A DNA stretch of 64,000 nt from Myxococcales bacterium UBA1660 (GTDB taxonomy: Bacteria; Myxococcota_A; Polyangia; Polyangiales; Houyiibacteriaceae): positions 82,267 through 146,266 of the forward strand of contig DCLA01000123.1 of assembly GCA_002320815.1 (NCBI GenBank). The letters run 5' to 3'. Made by a program: the position numbers and the translations under genes. Of this stretch, positions 8,641-17,143 are shown one piece after another. The notes below the pieces were generated by a model. It had not been told where the DNA came from, made no database searches, and was given only the letters and a program-made list of their open reading frames with translations. Within the stretch, counting starts at the first letter, position 1. Each line of letters starts with the position of its first letter.

Positions 8641-9245
8641 GCGCTCTCTCTCACTTTGTCCCATTCGCGACGGAACGCCCGCAGCGCGCGGAGGATGACC
8701 ACGTCGAAGGTGCCCACCTTCACGGCGAGCTCCTCGGCGCAGGCCTCGCGGCTCTTCTCTTCCATGAAGCGCAGCTCGATCGCCTGGCGATAGCGCGGGT
8801 TGAGCCGCTCCATCACCTCGGCGATGGCCGCCCGCAGGGCCTGGAGCTCGTCGGCGGCCTCCAGCGCGTCGGCCGGACCTTCGCCCGCGGGTCGCAGCGG
8901 GTCGAGCATCTGCTCGAAGGAGGTCAGCGCGCGCGCCGTGCGCTGCTTCACCCGGTGCATGTCGGTGGCCTTGTTGGCCGCGATGCGGCCCAGCCAGCTG
9001 CTGATGCTGAGCTCGCGCTGTTCGAAGGTGTGCAGCCGCTCGAAGGCGGTGCGGAAGGTCTCCGCCAGGGCGTCCTCGGCGGCTTGCCGGTTGCCCAGTC
9101 GGGGCATCAGGACCCGGGCGAAGATCCCCGGGGCGTACGCGCGGTAGAGTTCGCCGAAGGCGCGCTCGTCGCCCTGGAGGGTCCTGCGGATGAGCTTCCG
9201 CTCCCAGCGCAGGCGCGCCTTGCCGTGTCTCTCTTCCCCTTCCAC
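8637..9245 (-). CDS. ECF-family RNA polymerase sigma factor
   Basis: 202 residues from GTG 9245. The sigma-2 region is seen in DERAFGELYRAYAPGIF and ALAETFRTAFERLHTFEQ, and sigma-4 in LNPRYRQAIELRFMEEKSREACAEEL. The linker between them is about 60 residues. GTG 9245 is chosen because a GGAGGG ribosome-binding site lies ten bases upstream and the sigma fold starts soon after. An upstream GTG at 9338 would add 31 residues unlike any sigma factor. The gene leads a four-gene operon. The promoter in front of it matches the one of the divergent VWA gene, so autoregulation is likely. Confidence 0.85.
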   Translation of the reverse strand: MEGEERHGKARLRWERKLIRRTLQGDERAFGELYRAYAPGIFARVLMPRLGNRQAAEDALAETFRTAFERLHTFEQRELSISSWLGRIAANKATDMHRVKQRTARALTSFEQMLDPLRPAGEGPADALEAADELQALRAAIAEVMERLNPRYRQAIELRFMEEKSREACAEELAVKVGTFDVVILRALRAFRREWDKVRESA

Positions 9246-9348
9246 GCGTGCCGCGCCCTCCGGGACGCGGAGCGAGGGTAAGCGAAGCTCGCCACCGGTC
9301 GAAGGAAAGGGCAGGGCGATGGGGGAGGCGGCGAGCACGTCGGGAGGT

Positions 9349-9376
9349 CAACGGGGCTCGGCGCCGCGACTTACAC
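9349..9376 (-). promoter_or_regulatory. ECF-type promoter of the sigma operon, GTGTAAG-N15-CCGTTG
   Basis: Read on the minus strand, GTGTAAG (9376-9370) is followed after 15 bases by CCGTTG (9354-9349). Both boxes and the spacing are identical to the divergent promoter at 9420-9447. It should drive the sigma, anchor and lipoprotein genes with a leader of about 100 bases. Confidence 0.65.
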
Positions 9377-9419
9377 GCCGGCGACGAATTCTCGGGGCTC
9401 CCGATTTTTCTTCGCCGAG

Positions 9420-9447
9420 GTGTAAGCGCGGGCTCCCCGGCCCGTTG
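9420..9447 (+). promoter_or_regulatory. ECF-type promoter of the VWA lipoprotein gene, GTGTAAG-N15-CCGTTG
   Basis: GTGTAAG at 9420-9426 and CCGTTG at 9442-9447 are 15 bases apart, the exact mirror of the minus-strand promoter 43 bases away. The predicted leader to ATG 9493 is about 40 bases and contains a GAGGAG ribosome-binding site. Confidence 0.65.
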
Positions 9448-9492
9448 GTCCCTCGACATGGCGCCGCTCCACCGGCCCGAGGAGAGACCCCG

Positions 9493-10854
9493 ATGACCCG
9501 ACCGAAGCATCCCCGACCCCCCCTCCGCCCCCTCGTGCTGGGAGCGATCGTCGCGCTCCTGGGCTGCGGCGGTTCGCACGCCGTCCAGCAGAGCGAGATG
9601 AGCTACGCGGGCGGCGACGTCGCGCGCTCGACCGCGACCGCCGAGGTGGCCACCGAGAGCGACTACGGCGGCGGCGAGATGGCGCCGGCGCCGATGGGGG
9701 GCGCGGCCGTGGCCGCCGACGAGGCCATGGCGCCCGCGGCGCCGAGCGCCACCACCGTGACCACGACCACCACCGTCACCGTGACGGTGGACACCCCGCC
9801 GCCGGTCCAGCAGGTGCAGCCCGAGCGGGCGCTCACCGCGGCCACCGTCGCGGACCACGACCGCCGCGGGAACTACCTGGACTACCTGCGTCGGCATCCC
9901 TACGAGGCGCAGCGGCTCGGGCTGGACATGACCCGGCGGCTCCGTTTCCGCGTGGTCGACGCGCGCGGCCAGGCCCTCCACGACGCGCGCCTCCAGCTCC
10001 AGGTCGCCGGCCGCACCGTCCAGGGCCGCACCCACGCCGACGGGGTCTGGGACTACTTCCCCGGCCTCGACCAGACCGCGGGTTCCGCCACCGTGGTGGT
10101 CGAGGCGAACGGCGCCCGAGGCCAGGCGCAGGTCCACGTGCCCAGCCAGGGCGACGGTCAGGACGTCGTGCTCCGCCTCGACCAGGTGCAGGCCCGGGCG
10201 CCGCGGGTCCTGGACCTCGGCTTCCTCATCGACGTCACCGGCAGCATGGAGGACGAGCTGCGCTTCGTGAACCGCGAGGTCGCGGACATCGTCGCGCGGG
10301 TGAGCGCCGAGTCCCCGGAGACCCAGGTGCGCGTCGGCGCGGTCTTCTACCGGGACCGCACCGACCACCCGGCGCTCCAGCGCATCGCCTTCACCCACGA
10401 CGTGCACGGCTTCGCCCAGGCGATGCAGAGCGTCCACGCGAGCGGCGGCGGCGACTACCCCGAGGACCTGAACGCGGGGCTCCAGCAGGCGCTCGTGGGG
10501 CTCGGCTGGAGCGGCGCCGGCGCGGTGCGGACCCTGGTGGTCATCAGCGACGCCCCGCCCCAGCGCTACCCCACCGCCTTCGGCTATCGCGAGGCCATGC
10601 TCCAGGCGTCGGCCCAGGGGATCCGGCTCCTGCCGGTGGCCGCCAGCGGCGCCGATCGCGAGGTGGAGTTCCTCTTCCGGGCCATGGCGACCACCACCTC
10701 GTCCCCCTACGTCTACCTCACCGACGACTCGGGCATCGGCAACCCGCACATGGAGGCCGACACCGACCGCGTCGCGGTGGAGTACTTCCACGACCTGCTG
10801 ACCCGATTGGTCATCGACGACCTGCACGGCCAGGGGATGCACGAGGCCATCTGA
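9493..10854 (+). CDS. VWA-domain lipoprotein, divergent partner of the ECF sigma operon
   Basis: 453 residues. The signal ends in lipobox ALLGC (Cys25). A low-complexity linker holds SYAGGD, ESDYGGGEM and a Thr/Val run (residues about 30-105). A predicted beta-sandwich region comes next (RLRFRVVDARGQALHDARL). The VWA domain starts near residue 240 with DVTGSMEDEL (Asp247), a MIDAS-type metal site in which Thr replaces the usual Ser, and continues with GAVFYRDR and TLVVISDAPP. VWA lipoproteins usually bind protein partners outside the inner membrane. The shared promoter and the shared DYGG linker tie it to the sigma operon. Confidence 0.8.
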   Translation: MTRPKHPRPPLRPLVLGAIVALLGCGGSHAVQQSEMSYAGGDVARSTATAEVATESDYGGGEMAPAPMGGAAVAADEAMAPAAPSATTVTTTTTVTVTVDTPPPVQQVQPERALTAATVADHDRRGNYLDYLRRHPYEAQRLGLDMTRRLRFRVVDARGQALHDARLQLQVAGRTVQGRTHADGVWDYFPGLDQTAGSATVVVEANGARGQAQVHVPSQGDGQDVVLRLDQVQARAPRVLDLGFLIDVTGSMEDELRFVNREVADIVARVSAESPETQVRVGAVFYRDRTDHPALQRIAFTHDVHGFAQAMQSVHASGGGDYPEDLNAGLQQALVGLGWSGAGAVRTLVVISDAPPQRYPTAFGYREAMLQASAQGIRLLPVAASGADREVEFLFRAMATTTSSPYVYLTDDSGIGNPHMEADTDRVAVEYFHDLLTRLVIDDLHGQGMHEAI

Positions 10855-10890
10855 TTCGGGCCTCCGAGCCGGGGGCCTCCGGTGAGCTTC

Positions 10891-10919
10891 GACCGCTCCG
10901 CGCTCAGCGCGGGGCGGTC
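10891..10919. terminator. Hairpin between convergent genes
   Basis: A stem of 13 pairs (GACCGC-T-CCGCGC against GCGCGG-G-GCGGTC) with a three-base loop. It covers the stop codon of the minus-strand HEAT gene and lies 37 bases past the VWA gene. There is no U tract. Confidence 0.5.
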
Positions 10920-12121
10920 GTCTGCCACCAGCGCGTGTAGCGCTCGCGAGCCTCGAGGAAGGTCGCGCGGGGGGCGTCGTCGGCGATGCCCAGGGTCAGC
11001 CCGGTGAGCCGCTCGAGCTCCCGCAGGGCGTGGAGGCGCACCTCGTCCCGCCGATCCGAGAGGCCCTCGATGAGCCAGGCGATGCGCGGGAGGCTGCCCT
11101 TGGTCCGGCGCCAGCGTCGCCACTGGAGCCGCATGGACCCCAGGTCGTGCGCGGTCAGCCGCACGAGGGCCTCGTGGGCCGCGCGGGCGATGGTGCGATC
11201 CCGGTCGCCGAGACACTCGAGCATCACGTCGAGGGCGGTGGCGTCGCCGAGGGCGGCCAGGGCCCCGAGGCTGCGGATTCGCCAGACCTGGCGGGCCTTG
11301 GGGCTGGCGGCGACCTGGCGCATCCAGGCGAGCAGACCCTGGTACCCGGGGAGCCGCGACTGAGACCGGATGGCGGCGATGGCCGCGGTCCGCGCGCCGG
11401 CCTCGCTGCCGAGCGCGACGCGGCCCAAGGGGCGCAGGAGCCGGGCGTCTTCGATACCGCGGGCGACCAGCGCCGCGTAGAAGCGCGGCTCGGCGCCCTG
11501 GTCGACCAGGAGGCGACCCAGGACGGGCACCGCGGACTCGCCGAGGTGGACCAGCGCGCAGCCGATGGCGGAGACCTGGTGGGCCTCGGGCAGGGTCCGG
11601 TAGTTGCGCCGGTCGAACCACACCGGGCCGGGGAAGTGCTTCTCCAAGGCGGCCAGCACCTCGGCTTCGGGGAGCCGCAGGAGCGGCCCCACGTGCAGGT
11701 CCACCTGGTCGGGCGCGCTGCGCACCAGGGTCTCCAAGGCCGCGCGGACCTCGTCCCGGGCGGGGGCGGCGACCTGGACCGGCTTCATGGACCCGATGGC
11801 GTCGAGGTTGGCGCCGCGGACCACGTCCACCGAGTGGCCGGGAGCCCGGGGTCGCAGCGTCGAGCGCTTGGGCCGGCGGTACTCGCCAGCGTCACCGGAT
11901 TGAACGGGGCCGGGCTCGCTGGGCCGGTTCACGTCGGGCACCCGCGGCGGCGGCGGGAGGTGGGCGTCGAGGAGCGCCTCGCCCTCGGGGGGCACCGACC
12001 ATGACGCGCGCTCTTCACCCGCACCGGTCGGCGGCCGGGAGGGACGGCCGCGCACGATGTCGCTGGGAGCATCGCGGACGACGTAGTCCCCTTCGCCAGA
12101 CGGCTTCTTGCGCGGGTACAT
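10904..12121 (-). CDS. HEAT-repeat protein
   Basis: 405 residues with no signal peptide or membrane segment, so cytoplasmic. The first 130 residues are a basic, proline-rich, probably unstructured region. The rest is helical HEAT-type repeats, for example YAALVARGIEDARLLRPLGRVAL, ALGDATALDVMLECLGDRDRTIA and DEVRLHALRELERLTG. HEAT stacks act as protein-binding scaffolds. The last repeat ends in RYTRWWQTTAP. A TATGAC box lies eight bases before the ATG on the minus strand, another short-leader start. No partner gene is adjacent. Confidence 0.7.
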   Translation of the reverse strand: MYPRKKPSGEGDYVVRDAPSDIVRGRPSRPPTGAGEERASWSVPPEGEALLDAHLPPPPRVPDVNRPSEPGPVQSGDAGEYRRPKRSTLRPRAPGHSVDVVRGANLDAIGSMKPVQVAAPARDEVRAALETLVRSAPDQVDLHVGPLLRLPEAEVLAALEKHFPGPVWFDRRNYRTLPEAHQVSAIGCALVHLGESAVPVLGRLLVDQGAEPRFYAALVARGIEDARLLRPLGRVALGSEAGARTAAIAAIRSQSRLPGYQGLLAWMRQVAASPKARQVWRIRSLGALAALGDATALDVMLECLGDRDRTIARAAHEALVRLTAHDLGSMRLQWRRWRRTKGSLPRIAWLIEGLSDRRDEVRLHALRELERLTGLTLGIADDAPRATFLEARERYTRWWQTTAPR

Positions 12122-12244
12122 GCCGAGCGGTCATAGCACGTAGCGATCGAGGTGCGAACGTTTCGGAGCTTTCACCACATGTCGTACATCGCGAAGTTCG
12201 TTCAGCGTTTCCCCCCGGCGGCGGGTGGTACTACACCTCTCGCC

Positions 12245-12583
12245 GTGCACCTCCCCCGCATCCTCGGGCCCCTGCTGCTGCTCGCCGCGGCGTGCAAACC
12301 CGTCCCCGTCTCGGTCTATCACCGCGAGACCCTGGACGAGATGGCCCGGCAGGATCTGGACTGCCCCAACGGCGTCCTGGAGGTGAGCGACATCACTCCC
12401 GAGGACTTCCGCTACTCCTGGGACCCGGACGCCAAGCGCTATCGGGTCGAGGCGTGTGGACGCTCGGGTTCGTACCTCTGCTACCACCGCGCCGAGCTGG
12501 ACACCTACCGCGCGGAGTGTCGTTCCCTCGAACGGGCGCACTCCGGCGAAGAGGTCCACATGGGCCCGTGGCAGGTCCGCTAG
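12245..12583 (+). CDS. Small cysteine-rich lipoprotein
   Basis: 112 residues. The signal peptide MHLPRILGPLLLLAAAC gives a lipobox at Cys17. The mature part has the pattern DLDCPNGVLEV, then YRVEACGRSGSYLCY, a small domain I associate with many myxobacterial lipoproteins. GTG 12245 is chosen because it begins the signal peptide and sits six bases after a TACACC box; the longer frame upstream looks non-coding. It lies 15 bases before cydA and may be co-transcribed with the oxidase, but no functional link is visible. Confidence 0.6.
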   Translation: MHLPRILGPLLLLAAACKPVPVSVYHRETLDEMARQDLDCPNGVLEVSDITPEDFRYSWDPDAKRYRVEACGRSGSYLCYHRAELDTYRAECRSLERAHSGEEVHMGPWQVR

Positions 12584-12598
12584 CCCAGGAGGCCCCCC

Positions 12599-14050
12599 AT
12601 GGATCTCGACCCCGTCACCCTGTCCCGCGCCCAGTTCGCGTTGACGGTGATGTTCCACTACCTCTTCCCGCCGTTGAGCATCGGGTTGGGGGCGATCCTG
12701 GTGCTCCTCGAGGGCACCTACCTGAAGACCCGGGACCGGCGCTACGAGGCCGCGGCCCGCTTCTTCACCAAGCTCTTCGCGGTGAACTTCGCCGTCGGCG
12801 TGGCCACCGGCATCGTGATGGAGTTCCAGTTCGGCACCAACTGGAGCACCTACTCGCGCTTCGTGGGTGACGTCTTCGGGTCCGCGCTGGCCGCCGAAGG
12901 CATCTTCGCCTTCTTCCTCGAGTCCGGCTTCCTGGCCGTGCTGGTCTTCGGCTGGGACCGAGTGGGGCCGAAGATGCACTTCTTCTCCACCCTGATGGTC
13001 TTCCTCGGGTCGACCTTCTCGGCGGTGTGGATCGTGATCGCCAACAGCTGGCAGCAGACCCCCGCCGGCTTCCACCTGGTCGGCGAGGGCGCGGCGATGC
13101 GCGCGGAGATCACCGACTTCTGGGCGATGATCTTCAACCCCTCGTCGATGCATCGGCTCAACCACGTGATCCTCGGCTCGCTGGTCCAGGGCGCCTTCTT
13201 CGTGATGAGCATCGCGGCGTTCTACCTCTTGAAGAAGCGCCACGAGGACTTCGCCAAGCGCAGCTTCACGGTGGCGTTGGTGATGGGCGCGGTGGCCAGC
13301 GTGGCCATCCTCATCAGCGGTCACGCCCAGGCCAACGCCGTCGCGGTGAACCAGCCGGCCAAGCTGGCGGCCTTCGAGGGACACTTCGAGACCGGCGAAG
13401 GGGGCGCCCCGCTCTACCTCTTCGGGTGGCCCGACGCCGAGGCCCAGGAGGTGAAGGCCGGCGTGGCCATCCCCGGCGGACTCAGCTTCTTGATCCACGG
13501 GGACTTCGACACGCCCGTCGACGGCCTGGACACCATCCCCGACGACGAGGAGCCGCCCGTCGCGGTGCCCTTCGTGACCTACCACCTGATGGTCGCGCTG
13601 GGGATGTTCTTCATCGGCGTGACCCTGCTGGGGCTCTTCCTCCGGTGGCGGGGCACCCTCTGGGAGAAGCGCTGGCTGCTGAAGGTCTTCGTGGTCGCGG
13701 TGATCGCCCCCTACGTGGCCAACCAGACCGGGTGGGTGGCCGCCGAGGTCGGCCGGCAACCCTGGGTCGTCTACGGGCTCCTGCGCACCGAGGACGCGGT
13801 CTCTCCCAGCGTGCCCGGCGAGCACATCCTGACCTCCATCGTCCTCTTCTCGCTGATCTATCTGGCGCTGGGGGCGCTCTGGTTGGTGGTCATGAACCAC
13901 AAGATCCAACACGGACCCGAGGACCCCGACGACCTGCCGCCCGATGGCGGCGACGGCGAGAGCCAGCTGGAGGTCGCGGCGGACGTCCGCGACCGGGCCT
14001 CGCACCATCGGCTCGCCGAGGGCGACGAGCCGGAAGGGGCCGGTGCCTGA
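12599..14050 (+). CDS. cydA: Cytochrome bd ubiquinol oxidase subunit I
   Basis: 483 residues, membrane-embedded. The family landmarks are present: the haem-ligand His20 (ALTVMFHYLF), the acidic residues of the proton path in EGIFAFFLESGF, MHRLNH (His185, His189), and GRQPW at 385-389. With subunit II it oxidises quinol and reduces oxygen to water at high affinity under low oxygen. The Q-loop is of the short type. A perfect AGGAGG (12587-12592) lies six bases before the ATG. The C-terminus has a charged tail of about 50 residues. Confidence 0.95.
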   Translation: MDLDPVTLSRAQFALTVMFHYLFPPLSIGLGAILVLLEGTYLKTRDRRYEAAARFFTKLFAVNFAVGVATGIVMEFQFGTNWSTYSRFVGDVFGSALAAEGIFAFFLESGFLAVLVFGWDRVGPKMHFFSTLMVFLGSTFSAVWIVIANSWQQTPAGFHLVGEGAAMRAEITDFWAMIFNPSSMHRLNHVILGSLVQGAFFVMSIAAFYLLKKRHEDFAKRSFTVALVMGAVASVAILISGHAQANAVAVNQPAKLAAFEGHFETGEGGAPLYLFGWPDAEAQEVKAGVAIPGGLSFLIHGDFDTPVDGLDTIPDDEEPPVAVPFVTYHLMVALGMFFIGVTLLGLFLRWRGTLWEKRWLLKVFVVAVIAPYVANQTGWVAAEVGRQPWVVYGLLRTEDAVSPSVPGEHILTSIVLFSLIYLALGALWLVVMNHKIQHGPEDPDDLPPDGGDGESQLEVAADVRDRASHHRLAEGDEPEGAGA

Positions 14051-14051
14051 G

Positions 14052-15068
14052 ATGGACCTCGAGATCTTCTGGTTCGGACTCCTCGGGATCCTCGCCGCCG
14101 GCTACGCCGTCCTGGACGGCTTCGACCTCGGCGTGGGCATCCTGCATCCGTTGGTGAAGGACGACACCGAGCGGCGCATCGTCATCAACAGCATCGGGCC
14201 CCTCTGGGACGGCAACGAGGTCTGGCTGGTCACCTTCGGCGGCGCGCTCTTCGCGGCCTTCCCCGAGGCCTACGCGACCTTCTTCAGCGCGTTCTACCTG
14301 CCGGTCATGATCCTGCTCTTCGGGCTCATCGGCCGGGCGGTCTCCATCGAGTTCCGCAGCAAGCAGAAGTCGCGCTTCTGGCGCTCCTACTGGGACCACA
14401 GCTTCGCGTTCAGTAGCCTGATGGTGGTCTTCCTCTTCGGCGTCGCGGCGGGCAACGCCATCGAGGGGATCCCGCTGGGCGCCGACCACGAGTTCGCCGG
14501 GGGGCTCTTCGACTTGGTGCGCCCCTATCCTCTCGCGGTGGGCGCCTTCGCCGTCGTCACCTCGGCGATGCACGGCGCGCTCTACCTGCACCTCAAGACC
14601 GAGGACGCGCTCCAGGCCCGCGTCGCCTCTTGGCGCTGGCCGCTCTTCGGGGCCTTCCTCGTGGGCCTGGTGGGCATCACCGTCGCCACCCTGGTGCGGA
14701 ACCCGGAGGCGCTGCGCAACTTCGAGCGCTACCCCGCCGCCTGGGCGGTGGTCCTGCTGACGACCTTGGCGGTGGCCAACATCCCGCGGGGGATCGCCAA
14801 GGCCAAGCCCGGCCAGGCCTTCCTCAGCTCGGGGGGCACCATCATCGGGTTGGTCTTCAACTTCGGCATGGCGCTCTACCCGAACCTTGTCGTCTCCAGC
14901 CTGGACCCGGCGTACAGCCTGACGATCCGCAACGCCTCCAGCTCCCAGGCCACCCTGGCGCTGATGCGGAACATCGCCTTCCTGGGCTTGCCCTTCGTGC
15001 TGACCTACACGGCCATCGTCTACTGGGTCTTCCGGGGGAAGACCAAGCTCGACGACCACTCGTACTGA
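14052..15068 (+). CDS. cydB: Cytochrome bd ubiquinol oxidase subunit II
   Basis: 338 residues with about eight to nine membrane segments. The N-terminus (WFGLLGILAAGYAVLDGFDL, with GVGILHP next) and WDGNEVWLVT are standard CydB signatures. It starts one base after the cydA stop, so the two are translated together and form the heterodimeric oxidase. No cydX-like small subunit and no cydDC exporter genes follow; the next gene is convergent with only two bases between the stops. If needed, those factors are encoded elsewhere. Confidence 0.95.
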   Translation: MDLEIFWFGLLGILAAGYAVLDGFDLGVGILHPLVKDDTERRIVINSIGPLWDGNEVWLVTFGGALFAAFPEAYATFFSAFYLPVMILLFGLIGRAVSIEFRSKQKSRFWRSYWDHSFAFSSLMVVFLFGVAAGNAIEGIPLGADHEFAGGLFDLVRPYPLAVGAFAVVTSAMHGALYLHLKTEDALQARVASWRWPLFGAFLVGLVGITVATLVRNPEALRNFERYPAAWAVVLLTTLAVANIPRGIAKAKPGQAFLSSGGTIIGLVFNFGMALYPNLVVSSLDPAYSLTIRNASSSQATLALMRNIAFLGLPFVLTYTAIVYWVFRGKTKLDDHSY

Positions 15069-15070
15069 GC

Positions 15071-17062
15071 TCAGTCGGCGGCGGTCTCGGCCGCTTCGTC
15101 GCCGGTCGCCGGTCCCTCGGCGGCCATCTCATCAGACGTCCCGTCGGCCGCCGTCTCGTCGGGGGCGGGCTCGTCTTCGACCACCCCGTCGGGCCCGAGC
15201 CAGCTCTCCCGGGCGCGGCGGCGCGCGGCGGGCGCGTCGGGATCCACCTGGACCGTCCACTCGCTCCGCGGCGCCCGGCCCAGGGTGACCTCGACGCGCC
15301 GGAGCAGACCCCGCCGGGCGATCAGCAGGCTCACCTCGTCGCCGGGTTCGGTGCGGCCCATGGCCTCGTCGAGGCTCGCGAGTCGTTCGTCGCCGACGGC
15401 GAGCAGCTCGTCGTCGACGTTGAGCCCCGCCGCGAACGCCGGACCGTCGCGGACCACGCGCTCGATCACGACCTTGCCGCCATGGTCGCCGACGCTGACG
15501 CCGAGCCATCCGGGGACCTCGGCCTCCTCGTCCACCGGCTGCAGCCGGAGCCCGTAGAAGGCCAGGGCGGCGTCGTAGTCGATCTCATCGGTGCCCTCGA
15601 CGTAGGTGGCCCAGAACTCCCCGAGGGGTGCCCCGGCGACCTCCTCGACCACCGCGCGGAACTCGTCGGTGGTGTAGCCGCGCTCGCCGCTGTACCGCTC
15701 GTAGGCGAGGCGCATCACGTCGTCGAGGCTGCGCTGGCCACCGCTGGCCTCCCGGACCCGCTGGTCCAGGAGGAAGGCGACCACCGAGCCCTTGGCGTAG
15801 TAGCTGACGCCGGTGTTCGCGCTGTTCTCGTCGGGTCGGTAGAATTTGATCCAGGCGTCGAAGGACGAGTCGGCCAGCGACTGCACCGCGCGCCCTGGGG
15901 TCCCCTGGACGCGCCCGATGTTGCGCGAGAGGGCCTCGAGGTACTGGTCGTGGGTGGTCAGGCGTGCGCGCCGGAGCAGCAGGTCGTCGTAGTAGCTGGT
16001 GATGCCCTCCACGACCCAGAGGTCCCGCACGTAGTTCTCGTTCTCGTAGTCGAAGGGCCCCAGGCTCGCCGGCCGGAGCCGCTTGATGTTCCAGGTGTGG
16101 AAGTACTCGTGGCTCACCAAGCCGAGCCAACCGCGCCAGCGGGCGGGATCCTCGGCGTCCCAGCGGTCGGCGATCATCACGGTGGACGCGGAGTGCTCCA
16201 GGCCGCCGCCGCCGCCGAAGAGATAGTCGAAGAAGACGTAGCGCTCGTAGGGGACCACGCCCCAGAAGGCGTGCTGGGCGGCCACGATGCGCTCGGTGTC
16301 GCGGACCGCGCGCTCCGGGTCCCAGGGGCCGAGGTCGCCGAAGGTGGCCATCACGTGGGTGGCGCCGTTGGTCTCCCACTCGCGCAGGTCGGGCGAGCCG
16401 AGCCCCACCGGCGAGTCCACCAGCTCGTCGAAGTCGCGCGCCAGGTAGGCGTGGGCGTCGCCGCCCGGATGGGGCTGCAGCGAGGTCACGCTGCTCTCCC
16501 AGCCCTCGGGCAACTCGAAGAAGACCGCGTGGGGTAGGTCGAGCCCGCCCTCGGGCACCAGGAAGGTGCTGGCACCGTTGAGCAGCGCCATGTCCGCGTC
16601 GATGAAGTTGGTGCGCACCGTCGCCTCGCGAGCGTAGAGGCGATAGCGGAGCACCACCCGCTCCGGCAGCGTGCCGCCCTCGGGCGCGCGGACCTCCCAG
16701 CGGTTCTTGGTGACCTTGCGCAGCTCGAGGGCCTCGCCCTCGAGGGTGGCCGCGGTGGGGCTCTCCACGTTCCGGGCGAACTCGCGGACCAGGTAGGAGC
16801 CCGGGGTCCACACCGCCATCAGGTAGGTGGTCGCTTCGCCCTCCCCCGGCAGCACACTGGTGACCTCCGCGTAGTGGCGCGCGGCGTCGGCGAAGGTCAC
16901 CCGATGCTCGATGGCGCCCTCGGCGTCCCGGGGTGTCAGCGGATCCCGGCGCACCGGCTCCACCGTCTCCTCGGTGGCCTCCGCGGGCGGCTCGCAACCC
17001 ACCTGTTCCGGGCGACACCCGAGCAGGAGGAGGATCGCCAGGGGCAGTCGCAGGGCTCGCAT
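15071..17062 (-). CDS. M61-family glycyl aminopeptidase-like metalloprotease with PDZ domain, lipoprotein
   Basis: 663 residues. The signal MRALRLPLAILLLLGC gives a lipobox at Cys16. The N-terminal domain is beta-rich. The catalytic domain has HEYFHTWN (His318, Glu319, His322) and the distal glutamate in WVVEGITSYY, so the zinc site is intact. A PDZ domain follows (GWLGVSVGDHGGKVV, then RDGPAFAAGLNVDDELLAV). The C-terminal 60 residues are acidic and Ala-rich. M61 enzymes remove N-terminal Gly or Ala in the periplasm. The ATG at 17062 lies seven bases after a TAGAGC box; a longer frame upstream adds only basic residues. Confidence 0.85.
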   Translation of the reverse strand: MRALRLPLAILLLLGCRPEQVGCEPPAEATEETVEPVRRDPLTPRDAEGAIEHRVTFADAARHYAEVTSVLPGEGEATTYLMAVWTPGSYLVREFARNVESPTAATLEGEALELRKVTKNRWEVRAPEGGTLPERVVLRYRLYAREATVRTNFIDADMALLNGASTFLVPEGGLDLPHAVFFELPEGWESSVTSLQPHPGGDAHAYLARDFDELVDSPVGLGSPDLREWETNGATHVMATFGDLGPWDPERAVRDTERIVAAQHAFWGVVPYERYVFFDYLFGGGGGLEHSASTVMIADRWDAEDPARWRGWLGLVSHEYFHTWNIKRLRPASLGPFDYENENYVRDLWVVEGITSYYDDLLLRRARLTTHDQYLEALSRNIGRVQGTPGRAVQSLADSSFDAWIKFYRPDENSANTGVSYYAKGSVVAFLLDQRVREASGGQRSLDDVMRLAYERYSGERGYTTDEFRAVVEEVAGAPLGEFWATYVEGTDEIDYDAALAFYGLRLQPVDEEAEVPGWLGVSVGDHGGKVVIERVVRDGPAFAAGLNVDDELLAVGDERLASLDEAMGRTEPGDEVSLLIARRGLLRRVEVTLGRAPRSEWTVQVDPDAPAARRRARESWLGPDGVVEDEPAPDETAADGTSDEMAAEGPATGDEAAETAAD

Positions 17063-17069
17063 GGGGTCG

Positions 17070-17075
17070 GCTCTA
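17070..17075 (-). promoter_or_regulatory. -10-like TAGAGC before the M61 gene
   Basis: On the minus strand TAGAGC ends seven bases before ATG 17062. It has TAnnnC rather than TAnnnT, so it is a weaker member of the leaderless set. Confidence 0.3.
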
Positions 17076-17143
17076 CCCCGGACTCCCCGGGTGCGTCCAG
17101 CCACGGGCGGACCGGCGGCGTCGCCGCCGGGGCAGCCCTCCGC

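Noticed and set aside
9246..9338. Extended N-terminus of the ECF sigma factor from GTG 9338
   Set aside because: The 31 extra residues do not resemble a sigma factor, and the GGAGGG site before GTG 9245 gives a better start.
8149..10842. An 897-codon minus-strand frame spanning the VWA gene and the sigma operon
   Set aside because: Only its last 163 codons make sense (the membrane anchor). The rest is antisense to the VWA gene or out of frame with the sigma gene.
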